Below are positions 51,083 through 59,686 of a DNA stretch of 64,000 nucleotides, in pieces. Numbering within the stretch: the stretch's first letter is position 1; each line of letters begins with the position of its first letter. This DNA comes from Sphingobacterium corticibacterium. GTDB taxonomy: Bacteria > Bacteroidota > Bacteroidia > Sphingobacteriales > Sphingobacteriaceae. A program made the translations under genes and the position numbers. The DNA lies in contig NZ_SGIT01000006.1 in the NCBI RefSeq assembly GCF_004208525.1, forward strand, positions 104,612-168,611, written 5' to 3'. Under the pieces are notes generated by a model. It ran no database searches and was not told where the DNA came from. It was given only the letters and a program-made list of their open reading frames with translations.

Positions 51083-51112
51083 CAAATATACGGTATATTT
51101 GATGGTTGTCAA
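51083..51112 (-). promoter_or_regulatory. promoter of tRNA-Pro
   Basis: On the minus strand TTG (51112-51110), 19-bp spacer, TATATTTG (51090-51083); transcription would start about 25 bp before the tRNA. A textbook Bacteroidota promoter. Confidence 0.8.
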
Positions 51113-51455
51113 TATGTTTTTTCGTTCAGTGACTTAAATGATTGATAATATGATGAATAATATTTTTTCATTCAAATGCGTAGGTTTACATCGATGAAGC
51201 AGACATGGATGAATTAGTGAAGGTCTGCTTTGAGTTTGTCTTGTAGTTCAACATTTTCTATACCAACAAGTGTATTTTAAAACCATCCAAATGGTAGCTT
51301 AATATGTAGTAACGCTCATTTGCAACAAACACAGGTGCGATTACGACAAGGTGTTTTGTCTCTATTATGATGTGCAATAAATTTAAGTGTATATACTATA
51401 TATTTGTTTTGGATAATATATACGCAGCCTTAAATAGGCTTGAGTTTACGCTTAT

Positions 51456-51780
51456 GCTACGTAACATGCGTTTAACGAAATGTAATTTTACCTATAACTG
51501 CATGTTATTTAATGTAAAGTATAATTAAGTTGCGATAAAGTGTCTGTAGTGCGACACGTAGCTGAGTATGGACGAAAAGAAAACAAGTGTGGAAGGGGAT
51601 ATGTAGGCTGCATTTATGTTTTAAAAGGCTGAAGGCGGCGCAAAGAGCCTTATAGTAGCAAAATAATTTCCTGTGACGCTAAAAAATCCGACATGCATAA
51701 TCGCTTCTACGGATGGCGTCGTTTCCAAAAATGTTGTAGCTACGACAAAGTACATTGCACTCGAAACTATGTTACGTAGC
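51456..51780. repeat. 12-bp inverted repeats GCTACGTAACAT enclosing 325 bp
   Basis: GCTACGTAACAT at 51456-51467 and its exact reverse complement at 51769-51780. The DNA in between is non-coding and holds further TACG/CGTA words. It may be a MITE-like element or attenuated IS, but I see no target-site duplication. Confidence 0.4.
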
Positions 51781-51803
51781 AAAAAGAACAGCCATCTCTT
51801 TAA

Positions 51804-51836
51804 TGTACTTACCCCAAAAAGTTAGACATCATTTGG
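51804..51836. mobile_element. solitary IS3-like terminal sequence
   Basis: TGTACTTACCCCAAAAAGTT followed by AGACATCATTTGGG resembles, from memory, the end of Bacteroidota IS3-group elements (TGTACTGACCCCAAAAAGTT-type). No transposase or second end is present nearby, so at most a remnant. Confidence 0.3.
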
Positions 51837-51888
51837 GATAATCCATATTGGACATGGCCGTTATATAAATTTAAACTGCTAATTAAGT

Positions 51889-52299
51889 TTACTCTACATA
51901 ATCAGCTTCAGTTAGAGAAACTTTAACGACCACTGATTGTGGGATACGATTTAATACATTCGTCCCGGCTGCGTAGATCCTTATCAAACCTTCACTATAA
52001 TCAAATCGGTATGTCACTCCATTGTGAATAGCTCCATTCGTATGGTAGGTATCTTCATTATCAAAACTAAGAGCGATATTAACAATTCCTTGTTTTATGT
52101 AGTAATCTGTCAATTCGGGAACGTCTAAATCTGTATAGGCATTACTAGAGCCATCTGCTATCCAACTATTACCTGTGACAGTATATACTGCTGTAATACT
52201 CGGGATCAAATCATAGTTCTCATAGTACTCCTTCGTACAGCTGCTTGTCGAAGCTAAGGCAGCTGTGCCAATTAAAAAGGCTAATAAAAATCTTTTCAT
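51889..52299 (-). CDS. hypothetical lipoprotein
   Basis: Secreted lipoprotein of 136 aa with lipobox STSSC (Cys21) followed by an acidic/aromatic linker (TKEYYENYDLIPS) and a beta-rich domain containing YTVTGNSWI, GVTYRFDYSEGLIRIYAAG and PQSVVVKVSL. The pattern is that of many Bacteroidota outer-membrane lipoproteins; no family recognised. It stands alone, downstream of the clpC terminator and on the same strand. Confidence 0.82.
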   Translation of the reverse strand: MKRFLLAFLIGTAALASTSSCTKEYYENYDLIPSITAVYTVTGNSWIADGSSNAYTDLDVPELTDYYIKQGIVNIALSFDNEDTYHTNGAIHNGVTYRFDYSEGLIRIYAAGTNVLNRIPQSVVVKVSLTEADYVE

Positions 52300-52392
52300 G
52301 TGTATCGTATTAATGGTTATTAAACTTTGTTCATATTCAATAAGACGTTAAAAAACGTTAATAGTTTAAATAAAGCAAAAAATAAGCCAAAT

Positions 52393-52427
52393 AAAAAGCG
52401 CTATATCTCTCGATATAGCGCTTTTTT
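52393..52427 (-). terminator. rho-independent terminator of clpC
   Basis: Stem AAAAAGCGCTATATC / GATATAGCGCTTTTT with a 4-nt loop, 18 bp past the clpC stop, ending in a T-run on the minus strand; the opposite T-run allows bidirectional action. Confidence 0.92.
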
Positions 52428-52444
52428 AATTTTGATTGAAAAAG

Positions 52445-55009
52445 CTATTCCTTTTCTTTATCGTTGGATTCTGAAACATCAGATTCAATGGAATCACCAG
52501 ATGGCTCCTTCGGATTGACACTACTAACAGTGATCTCCTTTTTATCGTCATCGTAATCGATGTTCAGTTTTGAACCATTTTTAACCTCGCCTTTCAGTAT
52601 TTCTTCAGCAATTGGATCCTCTAAATACTTTTGGATAGCCCGTTTTAATGGGCGTGCTCCGAAGTTACTATCATACCCTTTTTCGGCGATAAAGTCTTTC
52701 GCTTTATCGGTAAGTTTTATATGATAACCTAGACTTTCGATTCGATGGAATAGTGATCTTAGTTCAATGTCAATTATCTTAAAGATATGCTCTTTAGCCA
52801 ATGAATTGAACACAATAACATCATCGACACGATTCAAGAACTCCGGTGCAAAAGCACGTTTGAGCGCTGTTTCAATAACTCCTCTGGAATGTGAATCCGC
52901 TTGTGTTGCTTTTGCAGCTGTGGTAAACCCTACACCTTGTCCGAACTCTTTCAGCTGACGTGCACCGATATTTGAAGTCATGATGATAATCGTATTGCGG
53001 AAATCTACTTTTCTACCCAAGCTATCTGTCAGTTGTCCCTCATCCAATACCTGTAATAATAAGTTAAATACATCCGGGTGTGCTTTTTCGATTTCATCGA
53101 GCAATACTACTGCATAGGGTTTGCGACGTATCTTCTCCGTTAGCTGTCCACCTTCTTCATATCCTACATATCCTGGAGGCGCTCCGACTAAACGTGACAC
53201 CGCGAATTTTTCCATATATTCACTCATGTCAATTTGGATCAATGCATCTTCCGAATCAAACATGAAACGAGCTAACTCTTTCGCTAATTCAGTTTTACCT
53301 ACACCCGTAGGACCCAAGAAAATAAAGGAACCGATAGGTTTCTTCGGATCTTTCAATCCGGCGCGAGTCCGTTGTATAGCTTTCACTAATTTTTGTACGG
53401 CGTCGTCTTGACCGATAATACGGCCTTTAACCGCTTCCGCCATGTTCAGTAGTTTTTGGCTATCCGACTGGCTAACACGTTGAACAGGAATGCCTGTCAT
53501 CATGGACACCACCTCAGCTACGTTATCTTCCGCCACTGTGTAACGTTTGGATTTTGTTTCCGCTTCCCAAGCAGCTTTTTCCTTTTCAAGTTGGTCAAGT
53601 AGTTTTTTCTCCGTATCCCGTAGCTTTGCTGCTTCCTCATATTTCTGGCTGCGCACTACTTTATTCTTTTCGACCTTAACCTCCTCGATTTTTTCTTCGA
53701 TATCTAGAATAGACTGGGGAACATGGATGTTATTTAAGTGTACACGTGAGCCAGCTTCGTCCAGCGCATCAATAGCTTTATCCGGTAAGAAACGGTCGGT
53801 AATATAGCGGGTAGTTAGGGAGACACAGGCCTCAATTGCATCCGCTGTATAGGTGACATTGTGATGTTCCTCGTATTTATCTTTGATACGATTCAGAATC
53901 TCTATCGTTTCGTCATGCGAAGCAGGCTCGACAACGACTTTCTGAAAACGACGATCTAAGGCACCATCTTTTTCGATATACTGACGGTATTCATCTAATG
54001 TAGTAGCACCGATACATTGGATTTCACCTCGAGCCAATGCCGGTTTGAACATATTCGAAGCATCCAAAGAACCTGAAGCACCACCTGCTCCTACGATAGT
54101 ATGGATCTCATCGATAAATAAAATTACATCGGGCGATTTTTCCAGTTCGTTCATCACGGCCTTCATCCGTTCTTCAAACTGACCGCGATATTTTGTGCCT
54201 GCTACTAAAGAGGCTAAATCCAAGGTGACCACCCGTTTGTTGAATAACACGCGAGATACTTTGCGTTGCACAATGCGTAGCGCTAAGCCTTCGGCTATAG
54301 CCGATTTACCAACCCCCGGCTCTCCAATTAAAATCGGGTTATTTTTCTTGCGGCGCGAAAGAATCTGTGAAACACGCTCAATTTCTTTCTCACGACCGAC
54401 AATAGGATCCAACCGGCCTTCCTCTGCCGCCTTGGTTAAATCGCGTCCGAAATTGTCCAATACAGGTGTTTTTGACTTGATGTCAGAAACTTTCTTCGGT
54501 GCTGTAAATTGTTGATCGTCGTCTGCAAAATCATCATCTCCTGTAGACGAACTCGATGCTTCGTCTGTAATGGTTGTTCTGTTTTGCTCAACTTCGCTCT
54601 TAAATATGTCGTACGTAATGCTGTATTGTTGCAAGACCTGTGACGCGATATTTTCCTCGTCTCGTAAAATAGCCAATAGTAAGTGTTCCGTGCCAATTAC
54701 ATCACTTTTGAAAATCTTAGCCTCCAAATACGTTATTTTCAGTACTTTCTCGGCTTGCTTAGTCAACGGCATATTTCCGATAGGCGCACGAGACATCGAC
54801 GACCCTTTTACGGCATCTTCGGTAGATTGACGGATTGATCCTATATCGACTCCAATATTTTTCAAAATCTTTATCGCCACTCCATCGCCTTCACGAATCA
54901 AGCCGAGTAAAAGATGTTCCGTGCCAATATAATCATGGCGGAGTCTTAACGCTTCTTCTCGACTATAAGAAATGACATCTTTTACGCGTGGTGAAAATTT
55001 TGCTTCCAT
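52445..55009 (-). CDS. clpC: ATP-dependent Clp protease ATP-binding subunit ClpC
   Basis: AAA+ unfoldase of 854 aa, full length. Two Clp_N repeats (residues 5-75 and 80-150, both with GTEHLLL), first ATPase with GEPGVGKSAIAEGLA and VILFIDEIHT, a middle domain with a UVR-type coiled segment (KYEEAAKLRDTEKKLLDQLE), second ATPase with GPTGVGKTELAKEL, VVLLDEIEKAH and a Ser-rich acidic C-terminus. It feeds substrates to ClpP in protein quality control. Monocistronic with its own terminator. Confidence 0.97.
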   Translation of the reverse strand: MEAKFSPRVKDVISYSREEALRLRHDYIGTEHLLLGLIREGDGVAIKILKNIGVDIGSIRQSTEDAVKGSSMSRAPIGNMPLTKQAEKVLKITYLEAKIFKSDVIGTEHLLLAILRDEENIASQVLQQYSITYDIFKSEVEQNRTTITDEASSSSTGDDDFADDDQQFTAPKKVSDIKSKTPVLDNFGRDLTKAAEEGRLDPIVGREKEIERVSQILSRRKKNNPILIGEPGVGKSAIAEGLALRIVQRKVSRVLFNKRVVTLDLASLVAGTKYRGQFEERMKAVMNELEKSPDVILFIDEIHTIVGAGGASGSLDASNMFKPALARGEIQCIGATTLDEYRQYIEKDGALDRRFQKVVVEPASHDETIEILNRIKDKYEEHHNVTYTADAIEACVSLTTRYITDRFLPDKAIDALDEAGSRVHLNNIHVPQSILDIEEKIEEVKVEKNKVVRSQKYEEAAKLRDTEKKLLDQLEKEKAAWEAETKSKRYTVAEDNVAEVVSMMTGIPVQRVSQSDSQKLLNMAEAVKGRIIGQDDAVQKLVKAIQRTRAGLKDPKKPIGSFIFLGPTGVGKTELAKELARFMFDSEDALIQIDMSEYMEKFAVSRLVGAPPGYVGYEEGGQLTEKIRRKPYAVVLLDEIEKAHPDVFNLLLQVLDEGQLTDSLGRKVDFRNTIIIMTSNIGARQLKEFGQGVGFTTAAKATQADSHSRGVIETALKRAFAPEFLNRVDDVIVFNSLAKEHIFKIIDIELRSLFHRIESLGYHIKLTDKAKDFIAEKGYDSNFGARPLKRAIQKYLEDPIAEEILKGEVKNGSKLNIDYDDDKKEITVSSVNPKEPSGDSIESDVSESNDKEKE

Positions 55010-55156
55010 TATTAACCTTTCCTGTTTTAATGATAGGATGATATAAATGTATAAAAATAAATTATAAATCCTATGCTATGTTCTGTCAGATTTATCAATA
55101 ATTACGCCATAGCCCCGAAACTATCAAAATGGCAGTCCTTCCGAACTAAAAATGAC

Positions 55157-55164
55157 TATATTTG
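55157..55164 (+). promoter_or_regulatory. candidate -7 box of ettA
   Basis: TATATTTG 23 bp before ATG 55188. Its presence argues that translation starts at 55188 and not at the upstream in-frame ATG 55152, which would lie in the promoter. The -33 element is poor. Confidence 0.5.
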
Positions 55165-55187
55165 TACAAAACAGGAATACGAATCTT

Positions 55188-56870
55188 ATGTCTGACGAGA
55201 AAATTATTTTTTCAATGGCCGGTGTAAATAAGATATACCCGCCGCAAAAGCAAGTCCTTAAAAATATCTATTTATCTTTTTTTTACGGAGCAAAAATTGG
55301 TGTCATCGGATTGAATGGGTCTGGCAAATCTTCTTTGCTTAAAATTATTGCCGGTATAGATAAATCCTATCAGGGAGAAGTTGTCTTTTCACCGGGTTAT
55401 TCTGTTGGCTATTTGGCGCAGGAACCTGAGTTGGATACGGAAAAAACTGTAAAAGAGATCGTAGAGGAAGGTGTGGCTGAGACGACAGCAGTCCTAAAAG
55501 AGTATGAAGAAATAAATGAGAAATTTGGTTTGCCCGAGGTATACGAGAATCCGGACGAAATGGATAAGTTGCTTACGCGCCAGGGCGAATTGCAAGATAA
55601 AATTGATGCTACGAATGCCTGGGAATTGGATACGAAATTGGAACGCGCAATGGATGCTTTACGTTGTCCGGAACCAGATGCCAAAATTGCCAATTTGTCG
55701 GGTGGAGAGCGTAGAAGGGTGGCACTTTGTCGGTTGTTGCTTCAAGAACCGGATGTTTTACTCTTGGATGAGCCTACCAATCACTTGGATGCGGAATCCA
55801 TTGATTGGTTGGAACAGCACTTACAACAATATAAGGGCACGGTTATCGCCGTTACCCACGACCGATATTTCTTAGATAATGTTGCTGGATGGATTCTAGA
55901 GTTGGATAGAGGAGAGGGAATCCCCTGGAAAGGAAATTATTCGTCTTGGTTAGACCAGAAAGCAAAACGTTTGGCACAGGAGGAGAAACAGGAAACCAAA
56001 CGCCAGAAAACACTTGAACGGGAATTAGAATGGGTGCGTATGGCGCCGAAAGCAAGACACGCGAAATCTAAGGCTCGTTTACATAATTACGAAAAGTTAG
56101 CGTCTGAGGAAACGAAAGACAGGGAAGAAAAGCTAGAACTATTTATTCCTCCAGGTCCACGCTTAGGGAATACAGTAATTGAAGCCGATAATATTGCTAA
56201 AGCATATGGTGATAAATTATTGTTTGAGAACCTTAGTTTTTCGTTGCCGCCAGCCGGTATCGTGGGTATTATTGGGCCAAATGGTGCTGGTAAAACGACC
56301 TTGTTCCGGCTAATTACGGGACAGGAACAACCCGATACGGGAACTTTTAAGGTCGGGGAAACCGTCTTATTAGGGTATGTGGATCAAAACCATGATGACC
56401 TGGATCCGAATAAAACGGTATGGGAGAATATTACCGAAGGTAACGATAACATCATGCTTGGGAATAGGTCGATAAACTCGCGGGCATATGTGTCAAAGTT
56501 TAATTTTAACGGAGCCGACCAACAAAAGAAGGTCGGTGTGTTGTCAGGAGGAGAGCGGAATCGTGTCCATCTCGCCATTACGTTAAAAAAATCTTCCAAT
56601 GTATTATTACTCGATGAGCCGACCAATGATATCGATGTAAATACATTACGTGCGTTGGAGGAAGGATTGGAGAATTTTGGCGGCTGCGCCGTTATCATTT
56701 CTCACGACCGCTGGTTTTTAGATCGTATCTGTACGCATATTCTAGCATTTGAAGGTGACTCTCAGGTTTATTTCTTCGAAGGGAACTACACCGAGTATGA
56801 AGAGAATCGTAAGAAACGTTTGGGTGATACAGGGCCAAAGCGTATCAAGTATAAAAAGTTGGTGAAATAG
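55188..56870 (+). CDS. ettA: energy-dependent translational throttle protein EttA (ABC-F)
   Basis: Cytoplasmic ABC-F ATPase of 560 aa from ATG 55188 (MSDEKIIFSMAG). Domain 1 has GLNGSGKSSLLKII, signature LSGGERRRVALCRLLL and LLLDEPTNHLD; the P-site tRNA-interacting motif linker follows (KQETKRQKTLERELEWVRMAPKAR region, with the helical arm); domain 2 has GPNGAGKTTLFRLI, LSGGERNRVHLA and LLLDEPTNDID. EttA gates the first elongation step according to ATP. The PAS kinase starts 2 bp after the stop, an unusual coupling of translation control and signalling genes. Confidence 0.96.
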   Translation: MSDEKIIFSMAGVNKIYPPQKQVLKNIYLSFFYGAKIGVIGLNGSGKSSLLKIIAGIDKSYQGEVVFSPGYSVGYLAQEPELDTEKTVKEIVEEGVAETTAVLKEYEEINEKFGLPEVYENPDEMDKLLTRQGELQDKIDATNAWELDTKLERAMDALRCPEPDAKIANLSGGERRRVALCRLLLQEPDVLLLDEPTNHLDAESIDWLEQHLQQYKGTVIAVTHDRYFLDNVAGWILELDRGEGIPWKGNYSSWLDQKAKRLAQEEKQETKRQKTLERELEWVRMAPKARHAKSKARLHNYEKLASEETKDREEKLELFIPPGPRLGNTVIEADNIAKAYGDKLLFENLSFSLPPAGIVGIIGPNGAGKTTLFRLITGQEQPDTGTFKVGETVLLGYVDQNHDDLDPNKTVWENITEGNDNIMLGNRSINSRAYVSKFNFNGADQQKKVGVLSGGERNRVHLAITLKKSSNVLLLDEPTNDIDVNTLRALEEGLENFGGCAVIISHDRWFLDRICTHILAFEGDSQVYFFEGNYTEYEENRKKRLGDTGPKRIKYKKLVK

Positions 56871-56872
56871 CG

Positions 56873-58060
56873 ATGATTGATTCTGCTAGGCTTCTTGAGG
56901 CTATTATTGAAAACGCTATTGACGGGATTATCACCATTGATAGTGGTGGTATCGTGGAATCTATCAACCCCGCAGCATCTAGGCTTTTCGGATATAGCCC
57001 AGAAGAAGTGATTGGTAACAATATTTCCATGTTAATGCCTGAACCAGATCACAGTCGGCACGACGAATATATTGAGCGATATCAGAAAACGGGTGTCAAA
57101 AAAATAATTGGAATTGGCCGAGAAGTTCGTGGATTAAAGAAAGATGGCACCACCTTTCCGTTTCGATTGGCCGTCAGTGAAGTACATTACAAAAACAAAA
57201 ATATCTATACTGGTTTTATACATGATCTTACCAAAGAACGTGCTGCCGAAGATGAATTAAGGAAACATGCTGATGAGCTGGAAGAAAAGGTAAGGGAGCG
57301 GACGAAAGATTTGATTAAGTTAGTTTCTGAGTTAGAGAAGGCAAAGTCAGATGTTAGTCTATCATTAGAAAAAGAGAAAGAGCTTAATCAAATGAAATCC
57401 CGTTTTGTCTCCATGGCTTCACATGAGTTTCGTACCCCATTGAGCTCTGTGCAATTGTCAGCCTCATTGATAGAGAAATATGCTGAGCGCCCTGATCTTC
57501 CGAATATCATGAAACATACCAATCGTATCCGCGGAGCTGTTCAATTATTAAATAATATTCTGAATGATTTTCTCTCCTTAGAAAAGTTAGAAGCGGGTAG
57601 GGTAGTGGTTAATAAAGCGGATATTAACTTGGTGCAGTTGGCTGAAGAGATAACAGAGGAGATGCAGATGATCTGTAAAAAGAATCAACACATCGTTTAT
57701 CAACATACAGGTGCAGTAGGTATGTTTTATTTGGATGCCCATCTGATTAAAAGCAGCGTGATCAATTTAATATCGAATGCTATAAAATATTCTGGAGAAA
57801 ATACCTTTATCGAGTTTTCTACCGAAATAATAGAGGATATTTGTATTATCTGTATTAAAGATAACGGTATTGGGATTCCGATAGAGGATCAGAAAAATCT
57901 ATTCGAACCTTTTTTTAGGGCCCATAATACAGGCAATATACCTGGAACGGGATTAGGTCTTAACATTGTTAAACGCTATGTCGAATTAATGGACGGAAAT
58001 ATGGAATATCATTCGGCAATAAATGAAGGCGCAATGTTCAAAATGAGTTTTCAGCAATAA
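56873..58060 (+). CDS. PAS-domain sensor histidine kinase (FixL-like, soluble)
   Basis: Cytoplasmic kinase of 395 aa. Residues 5-125 are a PAS domain of the FixL/PAS_9 type (IIENAIDGIITIDSGGIVESINPAASRLFGYSPEEVIG, ending FIHDLTKERAAE), then a coiled coil (130-175), HisKA with MASHEFRTPLSS (His about 184), and HATPase with NLISNAIKYSG, DNGIGIP, and GTGLGLNIV. It shares an operon with the receiver-CRP regulator 12 bp downstream. Oxygen or redox sensing is likely from the cbb3 context; whether the PAS binds heme cannot be told. Confidence 0.93.
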   Translation: MIDSARLLEAIIENAIDGIITIDSGGIVESINPAASRLFGYSPEEVIGNNISMLMPEPDHSRHDEYIERYQKTGVKKIIGIGREVRGLKKDGTTFPFRLAVSEVHYKNKNIYTGFIHDLTKERAAEDELRKHADELEEKVRERTKDLIKLVSELEKAKSDVSLSLEKEKELNQMKSRFVSMASHEFRTPLSSVQLSASLIEKYAERPDLPNIMKHTNRIRGAVQLLNNILNDFLSLEKLEAGRVVVNKADINLVQLAEEITEEMQMICKKNQHIVYQHTGAVGMFYLDAHLIKSSVINLISNAIKYSGENTFIEFSTEIIEDICIICIKDNGIGIPIEDQKNLFEPFFRAHNTGNIPGTGLGLNIVKRYVELMDGNMEYHSAINEGAMFKMSFQQ

Positions 58061-58072
58061 GTATATTGGAAA

Positions 58073-59143
58073 ATGTCTAAAACTATATTGATAATTGAAG
58101 ATAACTTCGAAATCCGGGAAGGAACGGCAGAAATACTATCATTGACTGGCGAATATAAGGTATTGACAGCAGTCGATGGAAAAGAGGGGGTAGATATGGC
58201 TTTTAAGCATCACCCGGATCTTATCCTATGTGATATTATGATGCCGGAACTCGATGGATACGGTGTATTGTATATGTTGAGCAAAAACGAAACGACTGCC
58301 GATATCCCATTTATTTTCCTAACGGCCAAGTCGGAGAGAACAGACATCCGCAAGGCAATGGAAATGGGGGCTGATGACTATTTGACAAAGCCATTTGACG
58401 ATATTGAACTGCTCAATGCGATAGAAAGCCGTTTTCGTAAGCGAGAGAAGCGCATTGTTAACCAATTAATTACTGATTCGTCGAAAGTAGCAACTTTACA
58501 ACTGAGTGAGGAAGAGCAAAATTATCTGTTACAAGGTTTGGTAAAAGAGGCGCGTGTGAAGGCTTTAAAGAAGAAACAGCATATTTATGAAGCAGGAGAT
58601 ACGCCACTTTTTATCTATTACTTGCTTAAAGGTAAAATACGTAGTTTTTTATTGTACCAGGATGGGCGTGAATTATCAACGGGTATTTACGTAGATGACA
58701 GCTTTTTTGGTTATGGAGCACTGCTGCTTAATGAACAATATAGCGATAATGCGGAAGCTCTTGAAGACTGTGAAATCGCATTGATCCCGAAAGAACGTTT
58801 TTTCGAATTGCTTTACAACAAACCAGCTATCGCGAGTAAGTTTATTACGTTGCTTTGTGGCAATATTCGGGAAAAAGAAGAACAAATGTTGGGTTTTGCT
58901 TACGATACGGTGCGTAAACGTGTAGCAAATGCATTAGTGAACGTGGCAGAAAAATCCGCACTATCCAGTAAGGATGGCGAAATTATGATTCGTATTTCTA
59001 GAGATGACCTTGCTGCCCTAGCAGGTACAGCAAATGAAACTATTAGTCGTATGCTGGCAGATTTCAAAGATGAGAGGTTGATCACGAAAACCGGTAATGC
59101 GATTATTATCCCATCTGTAGCTAAATTAAAAGCAGTTAGGTAA
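58073..59143 (+). CDS. response regulator with receiver, cNMP-like and CRP/FNR HTH domains
   Basis: Fusion of 356 aa. Residues 1-120 are a receiver (LIIEDN, D54 in LILCDIMMPELDGYG, LTAKSE, YLTKPFDD); 140-265 are a cyclic-nucleotide-binding-like barrel (QHIYEAGDTPLFIYYLLKGKIRSFL); 270-350 are a CRP-type HTH (ISRDDLAALAGTANETISRMLADFKDERLI). No Cys cluster for an FNR iron-sulfur centre is seen. Phosphorylation by the preceding PAS kinase would replace the usual ligand input. It probably controls the following hemN, ccoI, ccoS genes. Confidence 0.94.
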   Translation: MSKTILIIEDNFEIREGTAEILSLTGEYKVLTAVDGKEGVDMAFKHHPDLILCDIMMPELDGYGVLYMLSKNETTADIPFIFLTAKSERTDIRKAMEMGADDYLTKPFDDIELLNAIESRFRKREKRIVNQLITDSSKVATLQLSEEEQNYLLQGLVKEARVKALKKKQHIYEAGDTPLFIYYLLKGKIRSFLLYQDGRELSTGIYVDDSFFGYGALLLNEQYSDNAEALEDCEIALIPKERFFELLYNKPAIASKFITLLCGNIREKEEQMLGFAYDTVRKRVANALVNVAEKSALSSKDGEIMIRISRDDLAALAGTANETISRMLADFKDERLITKTGNAIIIPSVAKLKAVR

Positions 59144-59242
59144 TTAAGTGACCAATATCATTTTCTAACTTGATGCTGTGCATCCTAATCTTCCAGAGGT
59201 CTTATTATTTTTGTATCGTTTACTTTACAGAAATTCGACCCC

Positions 59243-59686
59243 ATGAAAGCTGTCGCATATAATATTAAGGACTATGAGAAGGAATCGTTGGCGATTGCGA
59301 ACGGGAAAGTTCATGATTTAACCTTGATTTCCAATTCGTTAAATCTTAGTACAATACACTACGCACATGGCAAGGAAGTGGTTATTGTTTCGGAAGATGA
59401 TTTTTTGGACGGTAAATTACTGGAAGAATTGCAGCGGGCGGGCGTACAGAAAATAGTTACCCGTTCCATAACCACAGATCATATTGATTTGCATCGAGCA
59501 TACGATCTGGGAATCCAAATCGCAAATACCCCCTATGAAGACCGTACCCCAAAAGGTATTGCGGAGCAAACCATCCGTAACCTAAACCTTTGGGGTAATG
59601 GAAAATGCGTAGGTCAAGCTTGTTGTTGTGTGAAGGAATGTAACGTCGTAAACCCAAACCAGATAAAAAATGACACCACAAAATAG
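59243..59686 (+). CDS. stand-alone D-2-hydroxyacid dehydrogenase catalytic domain with Cys-rich tail
   Basis: Protein of 147 aa that matches only the N-terminal catalytic half of D-lactate dehydrogenase-type proteins (AYNIKDYEKESLAIANGKVHDLTLIS, LLEELQRAGVQKIVTRSITTDHIDLHRAYDLGIQIANTP, PKGIAEQTI). The NAD-binding domain is absent; instead the chain ends GNGKCVGQACCCVKECN with five Cys in 16 residues. It overlaps hemN by 17 nt, so the two are co-translated. A metal- or cluster-binding or redox role linked to heme synthesis is possible; catalysis as a dehydrogenase is not. Confidence 0.8.
   Translation: MKAVAYNIKDYEKESLAIANGKVHDLTLISNSLNLSTIHYAHGKEVVIVSEDDFLDGKLLEELQRAGVQKIVTRSITTDHIDLHRAYDLGIQIANTPYEDRTPKGIAEQTIRNLNLWGNGKCVGQACCCVKECNVVNPNQIKNDTTK

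Larger units (their letters stand above)
51113..51888. other. 776-bp gene-free region
   Basis: No convincing gene on either strand. Contents: a TATATTTG box at 51399-51406 with nothing coding behind it, a small AGCCT/AGGCT hairpin near 51426-51440, the pair of 12-bp inverted repeats at 51456/51780, and a solitary IS-like terminal sequence at 51804. The stretch looks like degraded mobile DNA. Confidence 0.6.

Noticed and set aside
50913..51137. 74-aa ORF over the tRNA
   Set aside because: It is a reading frame through the antisense of tRNA-Pro and its terminator.
59172..59184. GATGC-TGT-GCATC palindrome upstream of the half-dehydrogenase gene as a CRP/FNR site
   Set aside because: Arms are short, and the sequence does not match TTGAT-N4-ATCAA; it could be chance, so not listed as an operator.
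59243..59686. Functional D-lactate dehydrogenase
   Set aside because: The NAD-binding domain is missing altogether.
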